The position numbers were made by a program, and so were the translations under genes. A stretch of DNA of 64,000 nt from Planotetraspora mira. Lineage in GTDB: Bacteria > Actinomycetota > Actinomycetes > Streptosporangiales > Streptosporangiaceae. The notes beneath the pieces were generated by a model. It saw only the letters and a program-made list of their open reading frames with translations, ran no database searches and was not told the origin of the DNA. Location of the stretch: positions 248,001-312,000 of the forward strand of contig NZ_BOOO01000019.1 in the NCBI RefSeq assembly GCF_016863275.1, read 5' to 3'. Positions 32,816 to 41,603 of the stretch are shown one piece after another (the stretch's first letter is position 1; each line of letters opens with the position of its first letter).

Positions 32816-34153
32816 GTGGATTCCAATACAACCTCTCGCCGTAAATTCCTCCTCCTCTCCATGGGCGTCCCCCTGGGTGCCGCGCTCGCCGCCTGCGGCG
32901 GCACCGCCGGCCCCGGCAGCACCAGTGGCAGTGGTGGGGGCGCCAAGGCCACCTACTGGTACCTGTCGGTGCAGCCGCAGGAAGGCGTGCGCACCAGGGC
33001 CGTGGAGCGGTTCAACAAGGCCAACCCCGGCGGCACGATCACGGGGACGCCCTTCCAGAACGACGCTTACAAGACGAAGATCAAGACGGCGATCGGCGCG
33101 GGTCAGGCGCCCACCATCATCTGGGGCTGGGGCGGCGGAACCCTGCGCACGTACGTGCAGGCCGGACAGGTCGAGGACCTCACCTCCTGGTTCGACCAGA
33201 ACGCGGCGGTGAAGGACCGGCTGTTCCCCTCGTCCTTCGGCGCGGCGACGATCGACGGCAAGATCTACGCGATGCCGTGCGAGACGGTGCAGCCCATCGT
33301 TCTGTTCTACAACAAGACGGCGTTCGAGAAGATCGGTGCCCAGCCGCCCACGTCGTGGGGCGACATCATGGACCTGGTCCCCAAGTTCAACAAGGCCGGC
33401 ATCGCCCCGTTCTCCCTCGGCGGCCAGTCCCGCTGGACGAACATGATGTGGCTGGAGTTCCTCCTCGACCGCATCGGCGGCACCGAGGTGTTCCAGGCGG
33501 TGTTCGACGGCAAGAAGGACGCCTGGTCGCACCCCGCGGTCCTCGACATGCTGACCAAGGTGCAGGACCTCGTCAAGGCGGGCGGGTTCATCAAGGGCTT
33601 CTCCTCGATCACCGCCGACTCCAACGCCGACCAGGCCCTGCTGTACACCGGCAAGGCGGCGATGATGCTGCACGGCACCTGGACGTACGGCGGCATGTCC
33701 CAGGACGGCGGCGACTTCGTCCCCGGCGGCCACCTCGGCTACATGAACTTCCCGCCGGTCGAGGGCGGCAAGGGCGACCCCAGCAACACCGTCGGCAACC
33801 CCGGCCAGTACCTGTCGATCTCCTCCAAGGCGACCCCGGAGCAGAAGGAGATCGCCAAGAAGTTCTTCGCCACCGGGGTGCTCACCGACCAGGAAGGGAA
33901 GGAGTGGGTGGAAACGGGCGGCGTGCCCATCGTCAAGGGCTCTGACGCGGCGTGGGCCGGCTCCAAGGACGCCGACTTCCTGAACTTCGTCTACGGCATC
34001 GCGAGCAACGCCAAGGTGTTCGCCCAGTCCTGGGACCAGGCGCTCAGCCCGACCGCCGCCGAGGTGCTGCTGGACAACATCGCCAAGCTGTTCCAGCTGT
34101 CGATCACACCGCAGCAGTGGGTGGACAACATGAACGCGGTCATCGGCCAGTGA
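32816..34153 (+). CDS. ABC sugar importer, Tat-exported lipoprotein binding protein
   Basis: This 445-residue family 1 extracellular solute-binding protein starts at a GTG with GGAG 6 bases upstream. The N-terminus has a twin-arginine motif SRRKFLLL and a lipobox LAAC with the lipidated Cys27, so it is exported folded and anchored outside. The mature part holds the usual two lobes (TYWYLSVQPQEGVR, IKTAIGAGQAPTIIWGWGGG, LFYNKTAFEKIG). Its stop overlaps the first permease (GTGA). An ATPase gene is absent, as is common where a shared MsiK-type ATPase serves many importers. Confidence 0.92.
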   Translation: MDSNTTSRRKFLLLSMGVPLGAALAACGGTAGPGSTSGSGGGAKATYWYLSVQPQEGVRTRAVERFNKANPGGTITGTPFQNDAYKTKIKTAIGAGQAPTIIWGWGGGTLRTYVQAGQVEDLTSWFDQNAAVKDRLFPSSFGAATIDGKIYAMPCETVQPIVLFYNKTAFEKIGAQPPTSWGDIMDLVPKFNKAGIAPFSLGGQSRWTNMMWLEFLLDRIGGTEVFQAVFDGKKDAWSHPAVLDMLTKVQDLVKAGGFIKGFSSITADSNADQALLYTGKAAMMLHGTWTYGGMSQDGGDFVPGGHLGYMNFPPVEGGKGDPSNTVGNPGQYLSISSKATPEQKEIAKKFFATGVLTDQEGKEWVETGGVPIVKGSDAAWAGSKDADFLNFVYGIASNAKVFAQSWDQALSPTAAEVLLDNIAKLFQLSITPQQWVDNMNAVIGQ

Positions 34154-35076
34154 CAGCGTTCGCACCCCCCGCCCGACCAGGGCCGCCGCCCGCCGCCACG
34201 CGTGAGGCGCGTGGCGGCGTCCTGCCGTGGCTGGCCGTGCCGGCCCTGGTGATCTTCGTGGGCTTCGGAGTGATCCCGCTCCTCGGGGTCCTGTTCCTGA
34301 GCTTCACGTCCTGGGACGGGCTCGGTGAAATTCACCTGTCCGGGCTGACGAGCTGGCGGGCCGTGCTCGCCGACCCCGGGCTGCCGCACGCGCTGTGGGT
34401 GACGTTCCTGGTGATGGCCGCCTCCTGGGCGTTCCAGACGCCGGCCAGCATCCTGATCGGCGTGTTCCTGGCAGGGCGCCAGCGCTACCGTGCGGTGCTC
34501 GCGGTGCTGTTCTTCATCCCCCTGCTGCTCAGCCAGGCGGCCATCGCCATCGCCTACAAGGCGCTGCTCGATCCGAACTTCGGGCTCGGCGCGGGGCTGC
34601 ACATCGATCTGCTCTCACAGGACTGGCTCGGCAGGCCCGTCCTCGCCTTCAGCACTGTGATCTTCGTGGTGTCGTGGCAGTTCATCCCGTTCCACTCGCT
34701 GATCTATCAGGGCGGCGTGCGGCAGATTCCGCGCTCCATGTACGAGGCCGCCGAAATCGACGGCGCGGGCAGGGTGCGCAAGTTCTTCAGCATCACGCTG
34801 CCGCAGCTCAAGTACACGATCATCACGTCATCCACGCTCATGGTCGTCGGCTCGCTGACCTTCTTCGACCTGATCTTCGTGCTGACCGCCGGCGGTCCCG
34901 GAGACGCCACCCGGGTGCTCGCGCTCGACATGTACAAACGCGGATTCCAGGCCAACCTCATGGGACCGGCGAGCGCGATCGCCGTCATCCTCGTCCTCGT
35001 GGGCCTCGCACTGGCGTTGCTGCTGCGCCGGCTCGGCGGCCGCAACCCCGGCGCCAGCCAGCTGGAAGGGGCCTGA
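34150..35076 (+). CDS. ABC sugar permease (MalF-like)
   Basis: This 308-residue protein starts at a GTG overlapping the binding-protein stop. It has six hydrophobic segments and the EAA loop YEAAEIDGAGRVRKFFSITLPQL, which contacts the ATPase. It belongs to the carbohydrate-uptake CUT1 type. It pairs with the permease at 35079. Confidence 0.9.
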   Translation: MTAFAPPARPGPPPAATREARGGVLPWLAVPALVIFVGFGVIPLLGVLFLSFTSWDGLGEIHLSGLTSWRAVLADPGLPHALWVTFLVMAASWAFQTPASILIGVFLAGRQRYRAVLAVLFFIPLLLSQAAIAIAYKALLDPNFGLGAGLHIDLLSQDWLGRPVLAFSTVIFVVSWQFIPFHSLIYQGGVRQIPRSMYEAAEIDGAGRVRKFFSITLPQLKYTIITSSTLMVVGSLTFFDLIFVLTAGGPGDATRVLALDMYKRGFQANLMGPASAIAVILVLVGLALALLLRRLGGRNPGASQLEGA

Positions 35077-35078
35077 GC

Positions 35079-35975
35079 ATGAGCGTGACCCAGACGACGA
35101 CTAGGCGGGAGCCCACGGCCGAGCCCGGAACGCACCGGCGCCCGCAGGGCGCGGGTGGCGAGCGGCCGAACTGGCTGGGCGGGGCCGTGAGCTGGCTGTG
35201 GCTGGCCGTGGTGATCGTCCCGATCTACTGGATCGTCATCACCAGCTTCAAGGCGCAGAGCACCTACTACGCGTCGAACCCGCTGGCACCACCCGGTGAG
35301 CCGACCCTGGCCAACTACAAGATGGTCATCGAGTCCGACTTCCCGCTGTACTTCCTCAACAGCCTCATCGTCACCATCGGCGCGGTCGTCCCGGCGGTCG
35401 CGGTCGCGTTCATGGCGGCGTACGCGATCGTCCGGGGCGGCGCCGGCCGCTTCCTGCGTGGGGTCAACTCGCTGTTCCTCATGGGGCTGGCCATTCCGCT
35501 GCAGGCGACCATCATCCCGGTCTACCTGATCATCATCAGGCTGCACCTGTACGACTCACTGATGGGGCTGATCCTGCCGTCGATCGCGTTCGCGATCCCG
35601 CTGTCCGTGCTGGTCCTGTCCAACTTCATCCGCGACGTCCCCAAGGAGCTGTTCGAGTCGATGCGGCTGGACGGCGCAGGCGAGGTGAAGACGCTCTGGC
35701 GCCTGGCGTTCCCGCTGACCCGGCCGGCCGTGGTGACGGTGACGATCTACAACGCACTCACGATCTGGAACGGATTCCTGCTGCCGCTGATCCTCACCCA
35801 GAGCCCCGACAAGCGCACGCTGCCGTTGGCCCTGTGGACCTTCCAGGGGCAGTTCAGCGTGAACGTGCCGGCGGTGCTCGCATCCGTCGTGCTGACCTCG
35901 CTGCCCATCCTGATCCTCTACGTGGTGGGCCGGCGCCAGCTCCTCAGCGGCCTGACCGCGGGGTTCAGCAAGTGA
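35079..35975 (+). CDS. ABC sugar permease (MalG-like)
   Basis: This 298-residue protein starts 2 bases after the preceding stop. It has six hydrophobic segments and the EAA-type loop FESMRLDGAGEVKTLWRLAFPLT. A proline/arginine-rich N-terminal extension of about 35 residues precedes the first helix. It forms the second half of the CUT1 permease. The strong hairpin that begins 2 bases after its stop probably ends the operon. Confidence 0.9.
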   Translation: MSVTQTTTRREPTAEPGTHRRPQGAGGERPNWLGGAVSWLWLAVVIVPIYWIVITSFKAQSTYYASNPLAPPGEPTLANYKMVIESDFPLYFLNSLIVTIGAVVPAVAVAFMAAYAIVRGGAGRFLRGVNSLFLMGLAIPLQATIIPVYLIIIRLHLYDSLMGLILPSIAFAIPLSVLVLSNFIRDVPKELFESMRLDGAGEVKTLWRLAFPLTRPAVVTVTIYNALTIWNGFLLPLILTQSPDKRTLPLALWTFQGQFSVNVPAVLASVVLTSLPILILYVVGRRQLLSGLTAGFSK

Positions 35976-35976
35976 C

Positions 35977-36003
35977 GTCTCGTCGGCCGCCTGCCGGCGA
36001 GAC
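35977..36003 (+). terminator. Hairpin after the ABC operon
   Basis: The arms GTCTCGTCGGC (35977-35987) and GCCGGCGAGAC (35993-36003) form an 11-bp stem with one G-U pair and a 5-base loop, starting 2 bases after the permease stop. A second palindrome CTCTCGGCCGAGAG follows at 36008-36021. There is no U-tract, as is usual in actinomycetes. Confidence 0.6.
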
Positions 36004-36131
36004 GACACTCTCGGCCGAGAGAACAGCGGTGGGAAGGCGACGCCGCCCGGCCATCACGTGACGTCCTCCAGGGGCTGGGCCGAAAGCCCGGTCCAGCCCT
36101 GGTCGGCTCCGGTTGAGCATGTGGCGAACTT

Positions 36132-36165
36132 CCGGCAGTGTGCCGCCTTCCCGGCAGTGTGCCGC
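36132..36165. repeat. Tandem 15-bp repeat
   Basis: CCGGCAGTGTGCCGC occurs at 36132-36146 and again at 36151-36165 (19-base period). Each copy can fold on itself. It lies in the gap between the ABC operon and the HAD gene; no role is known. Confidence 0.5.
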
Positions 36166-36197
36166 GGCCGCCGGCGGCGTCTGATCCTCGCGGCCGG

Positions 36198-36821
36198 TCA
36201 GGACGCCGTCCCACCGTTCAGCAGTGGGGCGAGGGCCTCCCGGAGATCTCGCGGACCCCGGTAGAGGACACCGGTCATGCCGAGTTCCTCCGAGACCCGC
36301 ACGTTGTCGGCATGGTCGTCGATGAACAGGCAACGGCCCGTTGAGGCCCCGGCCCGCGCCGCGGCGATCTCGTAGATCCGCCGGTCGGGCTTCGCCACGC
36401 CGACGGCGGAGCTGTTGACGATCGCATCGACGGCGTCGAGCAGCCCCACTCGGGCGAGGTCGCGTTCCAGACGGGTCGTGGCGTTGGTGACCAACACCAC
36501 GGGCACCCGCTCACGCACGCGTGTCAGCAGATCCAGCACCGGCGCGTCGACCCGGTGCGGCGCTTCGACGAAGGCCCGCACGAGTCGCGCGGCACCCTCC
36601 GCGGACCCGCACAAGGCAGTGAGCCTGTCCCTGATGGCCGCCTGCCACTCCTCATCGGTGATGTGACCGGTCAGGGCTCGATTCACCAGATCGGGAGCGA
36701 ACGCCACGGAGGTGACGGTGCCCGCCTCCAGTCCGAAGTCGCGTTCCAGCGCCAGCCCGTCCGGATCGTAAATCCTCAGCACACCGTCGAGATCGCACAA
36801 CACCGCGTCGAAATGCCTCAC
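36198..36821 (-). CDS. HAD-superfamily hydrolase (phosphatase-like)
   Basis: This 207-residue protein starts at GTG 36821 with GGGAG 5-6 bases upstream; the frame extends 14 codons further without support. HAD motif I is AVLCDLDGVLR, motif II VLVTNAT, the motif III lysine is in GVAKPDRRIYEIA and motif IV is CLFIDDHADNVR. It is a small-molecule phosphatase of the subfamily IA type with unknown substrate. Confidence 0.88.
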   Translation of the reverse strand: MRHFDAVLCDLDGVLRIYDPDGLALERDFGLEAGTVTSVAFAPDLVNRALTGHITDEEWQAAIRDRLTALCGSAEGAARLVRAFVEAPHRVDAPVLDLLTRVRERVPVVLVTNATTRLERDLARVGLLDAVDAIVNSSAVGVAKPDRRIYEIAAARAGASTGRCLFIDDHADNVRVSEELGMTGVLYRGPRDLREALAPLLNGGTAS

Positions 36822-36920
36822 CAGGACTCCCTCGTGCCGCCTCGCGTTCCGCTCTACTGTCACCCGGCTCTACTGTCACCCGGCGCGAGCCTCCCGGCCA
36901 GAGCCGACCGTGCTCAGGTC

Positions 36921-37574
36921 TCAGGGTTCGATGAGGCCCGCTCGGATGGCGTAGCGGGTCAGTTCGAGCCGGTCGCGCATGCCGAGTTTCTGCAAGATGT
37001 TCGCGCGGTGCCGGTCGACCGTCTTCACGCTGATGAACAACATCTCGGCGATCCGTTTCGCGGAGTTCCCCTCGGCGATGAGCTTGACGATCTCTTCCTC
37101 GCGTGGGGTGAGGATGGTGTCGGGTAGGCGCTCTCCCTGCCGGTCGCGGGCCAGGTAGTCGCGGATGAGGGCGGTGATCGCGCCCGGATAGAGGAACGGT
37201 TCGCCGCGCATCGCGGCGCGGCAGGCCTCCAGGAGGTCCCGGTCGGCGACCGACTTGAGCACGTAGCCCGAAGCTCCCGCCTTGAGAGATTCGAAGAAGT
37301 ACTGCTCGTTGTCGTACATCGACAGGATCAGGATGCGGATGCCGGGCGCCCGTCTGGTGATCTCGCGGGCGGCCTGAATCCCGGTCATCCGCGGCATCGC
37401 GACGTCCAGAATCGCCAGATCGACCTGATCGGGAGAAGCGGCCTCCACAGCCTCGGCGCCGTCGGCCGCCTCCGCGACGACCGTGAGGTCGGGTTCCGCC
37501 TCGAGGATCAGCCGCAGCCCACGCCGGACCAGTGCGTGATCATCTGCCAGCAGGATCCGTGTTATCGACGACAC
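36921..37574 (-). CDS. NarL/LuxR-type response regulator
   Basis: This 217-residue protein has a receiver domain (RILLADDHALVRRG, phospho-acceptor Asp in LAILDVAMPRMTG, Lys in GYVLKSVADRD) and a C-terminal LuxR HTH (LTPREEEIVKLIAEGNSAKR, then IAEMLFISVKTVDRHRANIL). It starts 4 bases after the histidine kinase stop and so is co-transcribed with it. Its probable targets are the divergent SPFH/CBS/transporter genes (inference). Confidence 0.93.
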   Translation of the reverse strand: MSSITRILLADDHALVRRGLRLILEAEPDLTVVAEAADGAEAVEAASPDQVDLAILDVAMPRMTGIQAAREITRRAPGIRILILSMYDNEQYFFESLKAGASGYVLKSVADRDLLEACRAAMRGEPFLYPGAITALIRDYLARDRQGERLPDTILTPREEEIVKLIAEGNSAKRIAEMLFISVKTVDRHRANILQKLGMRDRLELTRYAIRAGLIEP

Positions 37575-37578
37575 CCGT

Positions 37579-38595
37579 TCACCTCCCGCTCGTCGTGCCG
37601 GGGACGACCAGGCACACCTGGGTGCCGCCCCCGGGTGGGGAGGTGATGGTCAGGCGGGCGCCGATGAGCAGGGCCCGTTCGCGCATGCCGCGGATCCCCG
37701 CTCCTTCGCGGACCACGCCGCCCTTCCCGTTGTCCGTGATCCGCAGTCTCAGCGCGTCGCGCCCGGCCACGAGCGACAGTTCCACCCGCGTGGCGCCGGC
37801 GTGCCTGGCGATGTTGGTGAGGCTCTCCTGGGTGATCCGATAGAGGACCAGTTCGGTGTCACTGCTCAAGCCTGGCAGGTCCGGATCGACCTCTCGGATG
37901 ACCGGAATCGCGCTGACCTGAGAGAAGTCGTGACACAGGGCGCTGAGGGCGCTGTGCAGCCCGAGGTCCTCCAAAACGCCCGGGCGCAGCCTGCGCCCGA
38001 CCTGCCGCACCTCGTCGAGGCTGTCGCGGACCGTCTCCTGGACCGAGTGGAGCTCGTCACGTAGATCGGCGGGCGCCCGGTCGATCACCCGCTTGAGGCC
38101 CAGGAGCACCACGGTGAGGCCCTGGCCGACCTCGTCGTGCAGTTCTTGCGCGATGCGCCGGCGTTCTCCCTCCTGGGCGGCCAGCGCGTGGGCGCTGCTC
38201 TCACTGCGCTCGGCCTCGAGCCGGTCGAGCATCGCGTTGAACGTGTCGATCAAGTGATCGAGATCGCCGTTGCCGCTTTCGGTGAGCCGGTCGCCGGCCC
38301 GCAGCAGATCGACCCGCTGCATCAGCGAGGCGAGCGCGTCGAGCGGCGCGAGACTGGTGCGCACCAGCATCGCGTTGGCGGCCAGGATCAGCACCAGCCC
38401 GATCAGCAGGACCGACACCTCGGTCAGCAGGACCGGTGAGGACACGGTGGCGGGAGACAGCGCCAGCACGAGCGTCCCGATCGCGAACACCAACCCGTTG
38501 ATCACGAACAGCCGCCGGAACAGCGGTCCCGCCGGGGTGCGCGCGGGCGGCCCGGCTCGCTGCCCGATGCTCCGCTGATCGGTGCCGTCGCTCAT
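37579..38595 (-). CDS. Sensor histidine kinase (NarX/LiaS-like, HisKA_3)
   Basis: This protein of about 338 residues starts at ATG 38595, which has GAGG 8 bases upstream; starts at 38631 and 38640 are alternatives. Two membrane segments (FVINGLVFAIGTLVLAL and EVSVLLIGLVLILAANAML) are separated by only a short extracytoplasmic loop. HAMP follows, then HisKA_3 with the phospho-His in RRIAQELHDEVGQGL, and the HATPase with SLTNIARHAGA and ITDNGKGG. The tiny outside loop suggests it senses the membrane itself or a signal within it. Its partner is the response regulator directly downstream. Confidence 0.92.
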   Translation of the reverse strand: MSDGTDQRSIGQRAGPPARTPAGPLFRRLFVINGLVFAIGTLVLALSPATVSSPVLLTEVSVLLIGLVLILAANAMLVRTSLAPLDALASLMQRVDLLRAGDRLTESGNGDLDHLIDTFNAMLDRLEAERSESSAHALAAQEGERRRIAQELHDEVGQGLTVVLLGLKRVIDRAPADLRDELHSVQETVRDSLDEVRQVGRRLRPGVLEDLGLHSALSALCHDFSQVSAIPVIREVDPDLPGLSSDTELVLYRITQESLTNIARHAGATRVELSLVAGRDALRLRITDNGKGGVVREGAGIRGMRERALLIGARLTITSPPGGGTQVCLVVPGTTSGR

Positions 38596-38775
38596 CTTCT
38601 CAGCCTCATCGTCGCCGAAATGTCTGTCCATGGGAGTCATCACCCATATCCGCATGCCGTCCCTCCATGTATGCCCCGGCCGAGATGGGTGCAGGACCCG
38701 ATAGGAAAACGGCTTTGACCTGCGGAGACTTGAAGCAGGCAAGCGCCGGTCCGTGACAGGAGGAGGGAGGAGAGC

Positions 38776-39384
38776 GTGATCGTCACCAGTACGCACGGGC
38801 TTGTGGGCGCTCCCATGACCGCCGGAGTGCCACAGGTGGGGGCCATCGCGATCAGCCTGATCCTGGCCGCCGTCGCGGCTCACGCCTTCAGGTTCGTCCG
38901 AAGCGGCCATCGGCTGGTGGTGTTCCGGCCCGGTCGCCCCGCGATCGTCAAAGGCCCGGGTCTCGTCCTCGTACTGCCCGGCCTCGATCGTGCGGTCCGG
39001 GTCCCGTTGGGACCGGACCTTGTCGACCTGCCGTGGATCGAGGCCGTCACCCGGGACGGCGCGATGGTGACCGTCAACGGCGCCGTGCTGACATCGGTGC
39101 GGGATCCGGTCTCCTATGCCCGGAGCATGCCGCCGCCGCGGAGCCGGACGGCCGCGGAGGCGGAGACCGTGATCCGCGGGTACGTCGCGAAACGCGATCT
39201 GGCGGACCTGTCACACCTGTCGAGGGTCGACCTGCTCGTCTTGGCGGCCGAGATCGGTCACCACACCCGCGACTGGGGTGTCGAGGCGACGCGTATCGAG
39301 ATCTCCCGTGTGGAGGTTCAGCTCACGCAGGGTCCCGCCGACGAGGTGCCGGCCCGGTCCGCGACGGCACGGCTCACGCCGTGA
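38776..39384 (+). CDS. SPFH/Band 7 (stomatin-like) membrane protein, short form
   Basis: This 202-residue protein starts at GTG 38776 preceded by GGAGGGAGGAGAGC, an extended ribosome site. One N-terminal hydrophobic segment ([16 protein letters not shown]) is followed by a Band 7 core: [24 protein letters not shown], written as [18 protein letters not shown], then [19 protein letters not shown] and [14 protein letters not shown]. The core is shorter than typical slipins (about 250 residues) and lacks the C-terminal coiled coil. SPFH proteins scaffold membrane microdomains and often pair with proteases or transporters. Here it is divergent from a two-component system and leads a CBS/transporter operon. 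Confidence 0.78.
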   Translation: MIVTSTHGLVGAPMTAGVPQVGAIAISLILAAVAAHAFRFVRSGHRLVVFRPGRPAIVKGPGLVLVLPGLDRAVRVPLGPDLVDLPWIEAVTRDGAMVTVNGAVLTSVRDPVSYARSMPPPRSRTAAEAETVIRGYVAKRDLADLSHLSRVDLLVLAAEIGHHTRDWGVEATRIEISRVEVQLTQGPADEVPARSATARLTP

Positions 39385-39434
39385 TCAGCGGTTTCCACCC
39401 GCACCCGGAATCCAGGAATGGAGGCGTCATCCAC

Positions 39435-39515
39435 ATGGACATGATCCGCGGCACCGTCCCCCGCGCCGGGACGGTGCGACACCGCTTCGCCGACCACACC
39501 GTGCGGGCGCCGTGA
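39435..39515 (+). CDS. Small ORF (26 codons), candidate leader peptide upstream of CBS gene
   Basis: ATG at 39435 is preceded by TGGAGGCGTCATCCAC and encodes 26 residues ending VRAP-UGA. It begins 51 bases after the SPFH stop and ends 44 bases before the CBS gene. The start context is nearly the same as that of the small ORF at 40139. It is too short for confidence by coding statistics; the evidence is the ribosome site, its position and the shared context. Confidence 0.35.
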   Translation: MDMIRGTVPRAGTVRHRFADHTVRAP

Positions 39516-39559
39516 CCGCGCCCTGGACGGCCCGTCGCTCCGGACAACGGGATGGTGCA

Positions 39560-40018
39560 ATGCAAGCTCGCGATATCGCCGTGAATCTGCCGACGGTGAC
39601 CGTCCGCGACCCAGTGATCAAAGCGGTGCGGGTGATGGTGGTGGGCCGCCTGCCGGGACTGATCGTCGTGGACGGCCGGGGGCGACCCCGGATGGTCCTC
39701 CCCGGCACTCAGGTGCTGCGTCTCGCCCTGCCCGGTTCCTACCAGGAGGATCCGGCGCTGGCCCGGACGGTCGACGAAGCGCATGCCGACCTGTTCTGGC
39801 AGGAACTGGGCGGCCTCACCGTGGCGGACTGCCTGCCGCATCAGCCGGCCCGGCCGGTGACGGTGCCGGTCGACGCGACCCTTCTCGAGGTGGCCGCACT
39901 CATGGCGCGTCTGCGCAGCCCGATCGTCGCGGTCGTCGACGACGACGGTGCGCTGTTCGGCACGATCACCCTGGAACGGCTTCTCACCAGCCTGGCGGTC
40001 GAAGGCCCCGGCGGCTGA
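39560..40018 (+). CDS. CBS-domain protein
   Basis: This 152-residue protein contains a pair of CBS motifs: [20 protein letters not shown] with [15 protein letters not shown], and [17 protein letters not shown] with [21 protein letters not shown] pairs bind adenine nucleotides or sense ionic strength and often regulate transporters or channels. The ribosome site is weak (GGGATGG). It sits between an SPFH protein and an ion transporter, suggesting it regulates transport (inference). Confidence 0.88.
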   Translation: MQARDIAVNLPTVTVRDPVIKAVRVMVVGRLPGLIVVDGRGRPRMVLPGTQVLRLALPGSYQEDPALARTVDEAHADLFWQELGGLTVADCLPHQPARPVTVPVDATLLEVAALMARLRSPIVAVVDDDGALFGTITLERLLTSLAVEGPGG

Positions 40019-40138
40019 GAGCCCGCCGGGCGGGAGATCCGGCGCGGCCGGATCCGCCGCGTCACCGCCGCGGACGCCCGTGATCGTCCTCGCTCCGCCC
40101 GGCCGCTTCACCATGTCCGCTGTCTGGAGGTCATTCAC

Positions 40139-40282
40139 ATGTACCGCTCGTACGCTTCGCTCGCCGGCCGCGCACGGCGACCACGGCCCGGCATGACGCC
40201 GTCGACCGCCGCCCGTCCACGCCCGAACGCGGGACGTCTCCCGGCCCGTACTCCCGGCACGTCACCGGGACCCGGCCCATGA
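40139..40282 (+). CDS. Small Arg/Pro-rich ORF (47 codons) overlapping the transporter start
   Basis: ATG at 40139 has TGGAGG 8 bases upstream and encodes 47 residues with 10 Pro and 9 Arg, ending PGPGP-UGA. Its stop overlaps the ATG of the transporter (ATGA), so transporter translation is probably coupled to it. Proline-rich leaders that stall ribosomes are known upstream of ion transporters, for example MgtL. Pro-UGA endings are known to stall in TnaC. The peptide is not similar to anything I recognise. Confidence 0.45.
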   Translation: MYRSYASLAGRARRPRPGMTPSTAARPRPNAGRLPARTPGTSPGPGP

Positions 40283-41565
40283 CCGGCGTCGGCGCTCTCG
40301 CGATCTTCCTGACCGCGTTCTACTTCATCGCGACCGAGAAGGCGAACAAGGTCAAGGTGGTGCTCATCGCCGCCGGAGCGATGGCGGTCCTCGGGCTGAT
40401 CCCCGGTGCCGACGTGTTCTTCTCCGAGCACGACGGCATCGACTGGAACGTCGTCTTCCTGCTGCTCGGCATGATGATCATCGTCGGCGTCATCAAGCAG
40501 ACCGGCATCTTCGACTACCTGGCGATCTGGGCCGCGAAGAAGTCCAAGGGCGACCCCTACCGGCTCATGCTCATGCTCATGGGCATCACCGCGATCGCCT
40601 CACCCTTCCTCGACAACGTCACCACGATCATGCTGGTCGCCCCCGTCACCGTGATGGTGTGCGACCGGCTGCGCATCGCGGCCCAGCCGTACCTCATCGC
40701 CGAGATCCTCGCCTCCAACATCGGTGGAGCCGCGACACTCATCGGCGACCCGCCCAACATCATCATCGGCAGCCGCGCCGGGCTCACGTTCAACGACTTC
40801 CTCGTCCACATGGCGCCGATCGTCGTGATCGTCTTCGTGGCCTTCGCGCTGTTCACCCGCGTCCTGTTCCGCCGCTCCTTCCGGCACAGGCCCGACGACA
40901 TCGACGCGGTCCTGGCCCTGCAGGAACGGCGGGCCATCACCGATCCCCGGCTCCTCACCCGATGCCTGATCGTGCTCGGCCTCGTCATCATCGCCTTCGG
41001 CCTGCACGCCGTGGTCCATGTGGAGCCGTCGATCATCGCCCTGGTGGGCGCGGGGACGATGTTGCTCGTGTCCCGCGTCGAGGTCTCCGACATCCTCCGG
41101 GAGGTCGAGTGGCCCACGATCATCTTCTTCATGGGCCTGTTCGTGATGGTCGGAGGGCTGTCGCACACCGGTGTCATCGCCGCGATCGGCGGCTGGATCG
41201 TCGGTGTGCTCGGCGACGACTACTTCATGGCCGCGACCAGCCTGCTGTTCGGCTCCACCGTGCTCGGCGCCTTCTTCGACAACATCCCCTACGTCACCAC
41301 CATGGCCCCGATCGTGGAAGAACTGGCCGCCACCGCGCCGGACGCGCGGACCCGGCAGGCACTGTGGTGGTCCTTCGCCCTGGGCGCCGACTTCGGAGGC
41401 AACGGAACCGCCGTGGCGGCCAGCGCCAACGTCGTCGCCATCGGCATCGCCGCCCGAACCGGCCACCACATCACCTTCTGGCAGTTCACCAAGTACGGCA
41501 TCATCGTCACCCTGCTGAGCAGCCTCATGGCATGGGTCTATGTGTGGATGCGGTACTTCCCGTAG
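40279..41565 (+). CDS. ArsB/NhaD-superfamily ion transporter (SLC13-like permease)
   Basis: This 428-residue protein has about 11-12 hydrophobic segments. Each half carries a superfamily signature: FLDNVTTIMLVAPVT and ASNIGGAATLIGDPPNIIIG in the first, GAFFDNIPYVTTMAPI and GADFGGNGTAVAASANVVAIG in the second. The ATLIGDPPN motif is typical of ArsB/NhaD/P-protein members, which move Na+/H+, arsenite or organic anions. The substrate cannot be assigned. Its ATG overlaps the stop of the 47-codon ORF, and the SPFH and CBS genes precede it in the same direction. Confidence 0.9.
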   Translation: MTGVGALAIFLTAFYFIATEKANKVKVVLIAAGAMAVLGLIPGADVFFSEHDGIDWNVVFLLLGMMIIVGVIKQTGIFDYLAIWAAKKSKGDPYRLMLMLMGITAIASPFLDNVTTIMLVAPVTVMVCDRLRIAAQPYLIAEILASNIGGAATLIGDPPNIIIGSRAGLTFNDFLVHMAPIVVIVFVAFALFTRVLFRRSFRHRPDDIDAVLALQERRAITDPRLLTRCLIVLGLVIIAFGLHAVVHVEPSIIALVGAGTMLLVSRVEVSDILREVEWPTIIFFMGLFVMVGGLSHTGVIAAIGGWIVGVLGDDYFMAATSLLFGSTVLGAFFDNIPYVTTMAPIVEELAATAPDARTRQALWWSFALGADFGGNGTAVAASANVVAIGIAARTGHHITFWQFTKYGIIVTLLSSLMAWVYVWMRYFP

Positions 41566-41603
41566 CCGGCGCCGTCCTCGCGGACCGATGACCCCGCCGG
41601 CGA

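Noticed and set aside
36132-36165. CRISPR-like or other array from the 15-bp tandem repeat
   Set aside because: Only two copies, 4-base spacer, no third unit and no cas genes.
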